This document shows positions 23,508-24,310 of a DNA stretch of 24,310 bases, piece after piece. How positions within the stretch are numbered: the first letter of the stretch is position 1; the number at the start of each line of letters is the position of its first letter. The notes under the pieces are model-generated. The model saw only the letters and a program-made list of their open reading frames with translations, was not told where the DNA came from and ran no database searches. The stretch is from Lobulomyces angularis (taxonomy: Eukaryota > Chytridiomycota > Chytridiomycetes > Lobulomycetales > Lobulomycetaceae): contig JADHYX010000134.1 in assembly GCA_027604685.1 (NCBI GenBank), positions 27,472 to 51,781 of the forward strand. The letters run 5' to 3'. Made by a program: the position numbers and the translations under genes.

Positions 23508-23592
23508 AAAATACGTAACCACACCATAACAATCTACACTACTTTTCAGAACACCCTAGCCTATATATATTTTATAGAAAAATATAGAGACA

Positions 23593-24310
23593 CTAAATGA
23601 ACTGAAAATGTAGAAGCTACTTACTTACCAACAAGCGGATACATTTTGTCAGAAAATTATACAATGGTTAGAGGACCTCGATTCCGTTCCTTCTAGTAAA
23701 AAAGGTTATATTAAAAGATTTAAAATTGACACTACTACAGGTTTGTTAGGTTATCATACTAATCCAGCTGCTCCCTTAGCTGCCGTCATTCCCAAAGTTC
23801 TTCCATCGAACAATTTCAGCATCTTTTCCTCTTGCAACATTTTCATGATGTAACTCACCACGGCCATCATGGTCACTACAAAATGGAACAGCTTATGAAA
23901 AAATATGTTTATTGGGACACATTACCACACGATATATTAAAATTCATTCAAACGTGCACAACATGTCAACAAACCAAAGCTACTACCACGAATAATAATG
24001 GATTATTGCATCCTTTACCGATTGCTGAGGATCGTTTCACTACTATCACCATGGATTTCGCAGATATGCCTACCGCTTCTGATGGATCTAATTCAATTCT
24101 TGTAATAGTTGATAAAGCTACAAAACTAATAAAGGTAATACCATGTAAAAAGACTATTTCTGCAGCAGAAGTTGCACAACTTTTATTTTTACATTGGTTT
24201 TTATCGGGTTATGGTTTCCCTCAAACAATTGTCTCTGATCGCGATTCTTTGTTTACTTCTACCTTATGGAAAAACTTTTGTAAATATATCAACATACACC
24301 CTTCTTTATC
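23593..24310 (+). mobile_element. Ty3/gypsy retrotransposon fragment, integrase region, decayed and cut by window end
   Basis: The clear part is an open frame from 23763 to the window edge encoding integrase. Its zinc-binding HHCC module shows a His-Asp start, a GHxG-type repeat (HHGHHGHYK), then CTTCQQTK. The catalytic core follows with TMDFADMP (first Asp) and the typical IVSDRDSLFTS (second Asp); the final Glu lies beyond 24310. Upstream, a second frame (23614-23850) reads like the stretch between RNase H and integrase but ends in TAA at 23851. An in-frame TAG at 23611-23613 interrupts it further left. At least one frameshift therefore separates the two frames, around 23800-23830. No reverse transcriptase, RNase H or LTR is visible to the left, so the copy is 5' truncated or rearranged. 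It is probably inactive unless the breaks are assembly errors. Confidence 0.9.

Larger units (their letters stand above)
22312..23592. other. Gene-free low-complexity spacer
   Basis: About 1.3 kb with no convincing open frame on either strand. The first ~100 bp should include the promoter of the minus-strand ankyrin gene. From about 22690 to 22870 the plus strand is dominated by A and T runs. Further right are two imperfect copies of an ATCCTTGT...GGATA hairpin motif (23135-23152 and 23172-23188) and a strong inverted repeat (23465-23507). The spacer separates the gene-dense part from the retroelement. Confidence 0.6.

Noticed and set aside
22312..23592. tRNA, rRNA or CRISPR-like content in the spacer
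   Set aside because: No GGTTCGAATCC-like B box, no cloverleaf pattern and no regularly spaced repeats were found by eye.
23800..23830. Programmed ribosomal frameshift in the Ty3-like element
   Set aside because: Programmed shifts in such elements lie between gag and pol, not just before the integrase zinc finger. A nearby stop codon favours simple decay.

Overview
This is an AT-rich eukaryotic nuclear fragment. Every protein gene in it is split by GT-AG introns, most of them 33-69 nt long. Reading across the splice sites gives six gene models, with 42 introns in all: a mitochondrial ribosomal protein (mL41), the RNase P/MRP subunit POP5, a 3,034-residue SZT2-like protein, a membrane-anchored glycosyltransferase-like/alginate-lyase-like fusion, a FAM72 protein and an ankyrin-repeat/coiled-coil protein. 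A broken Ty3/gypsy retrotransposon enters at the right edge. FAM72, an SZT2-type mTORC1 regulator, very short introns and a standard genetic code together suggest a unicellular or early-diverging opisthokont, for example a chytrid-, rozellid- or aphelid-like lineage. That assignment is inference and is not secure.

Layout. 1-486 (+): 3' part of mL41. 487-1039: no supported gene. 1040-1638 (-): POP5. 1689-11510 (+): SZT2-like, whose start codon lies only 50 bp from that of the divergent POP5. 11511-11697: short convergent 3' spacer. 11698-15485 (-): GT-like/lyase-like fusion. 15486-16134: spacer. 16135-17408 (-): FAM72 domain with a long Ser-rich N-terminal extension. 17409-17856: spacer with an A18 tract. 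17857-22311 (-): ankyrin/coiled-coil gene with 10 exons. 22312-23592: gene-free, low-complexity DNA with T-rich tracts and a perfect 16-bp inverted repeat. 23593-24310 (+): decayed Ty3/gypsy integrase region, cut by the window end.

The genes do not form a pathway. They serve mitochondrial translation, tRNA/rRNA processing, nutrient signalling to TORC1, carbohydrate or cell-surface chemistry, and (for FAM72) a link to uracil-DNA repair in vertebrates. No bacterial-type operon, CRISPR array, tRNA or rRNA gene was seen. The most interesting items are the lyase-like fusion that appears to lack its catalytic Asn-His pair, SZT2 in so compact a genome, the extended FAM72, the 50-bp divergent promoter with an antisense decoy ORF, and the hairpin next to the retroelement.
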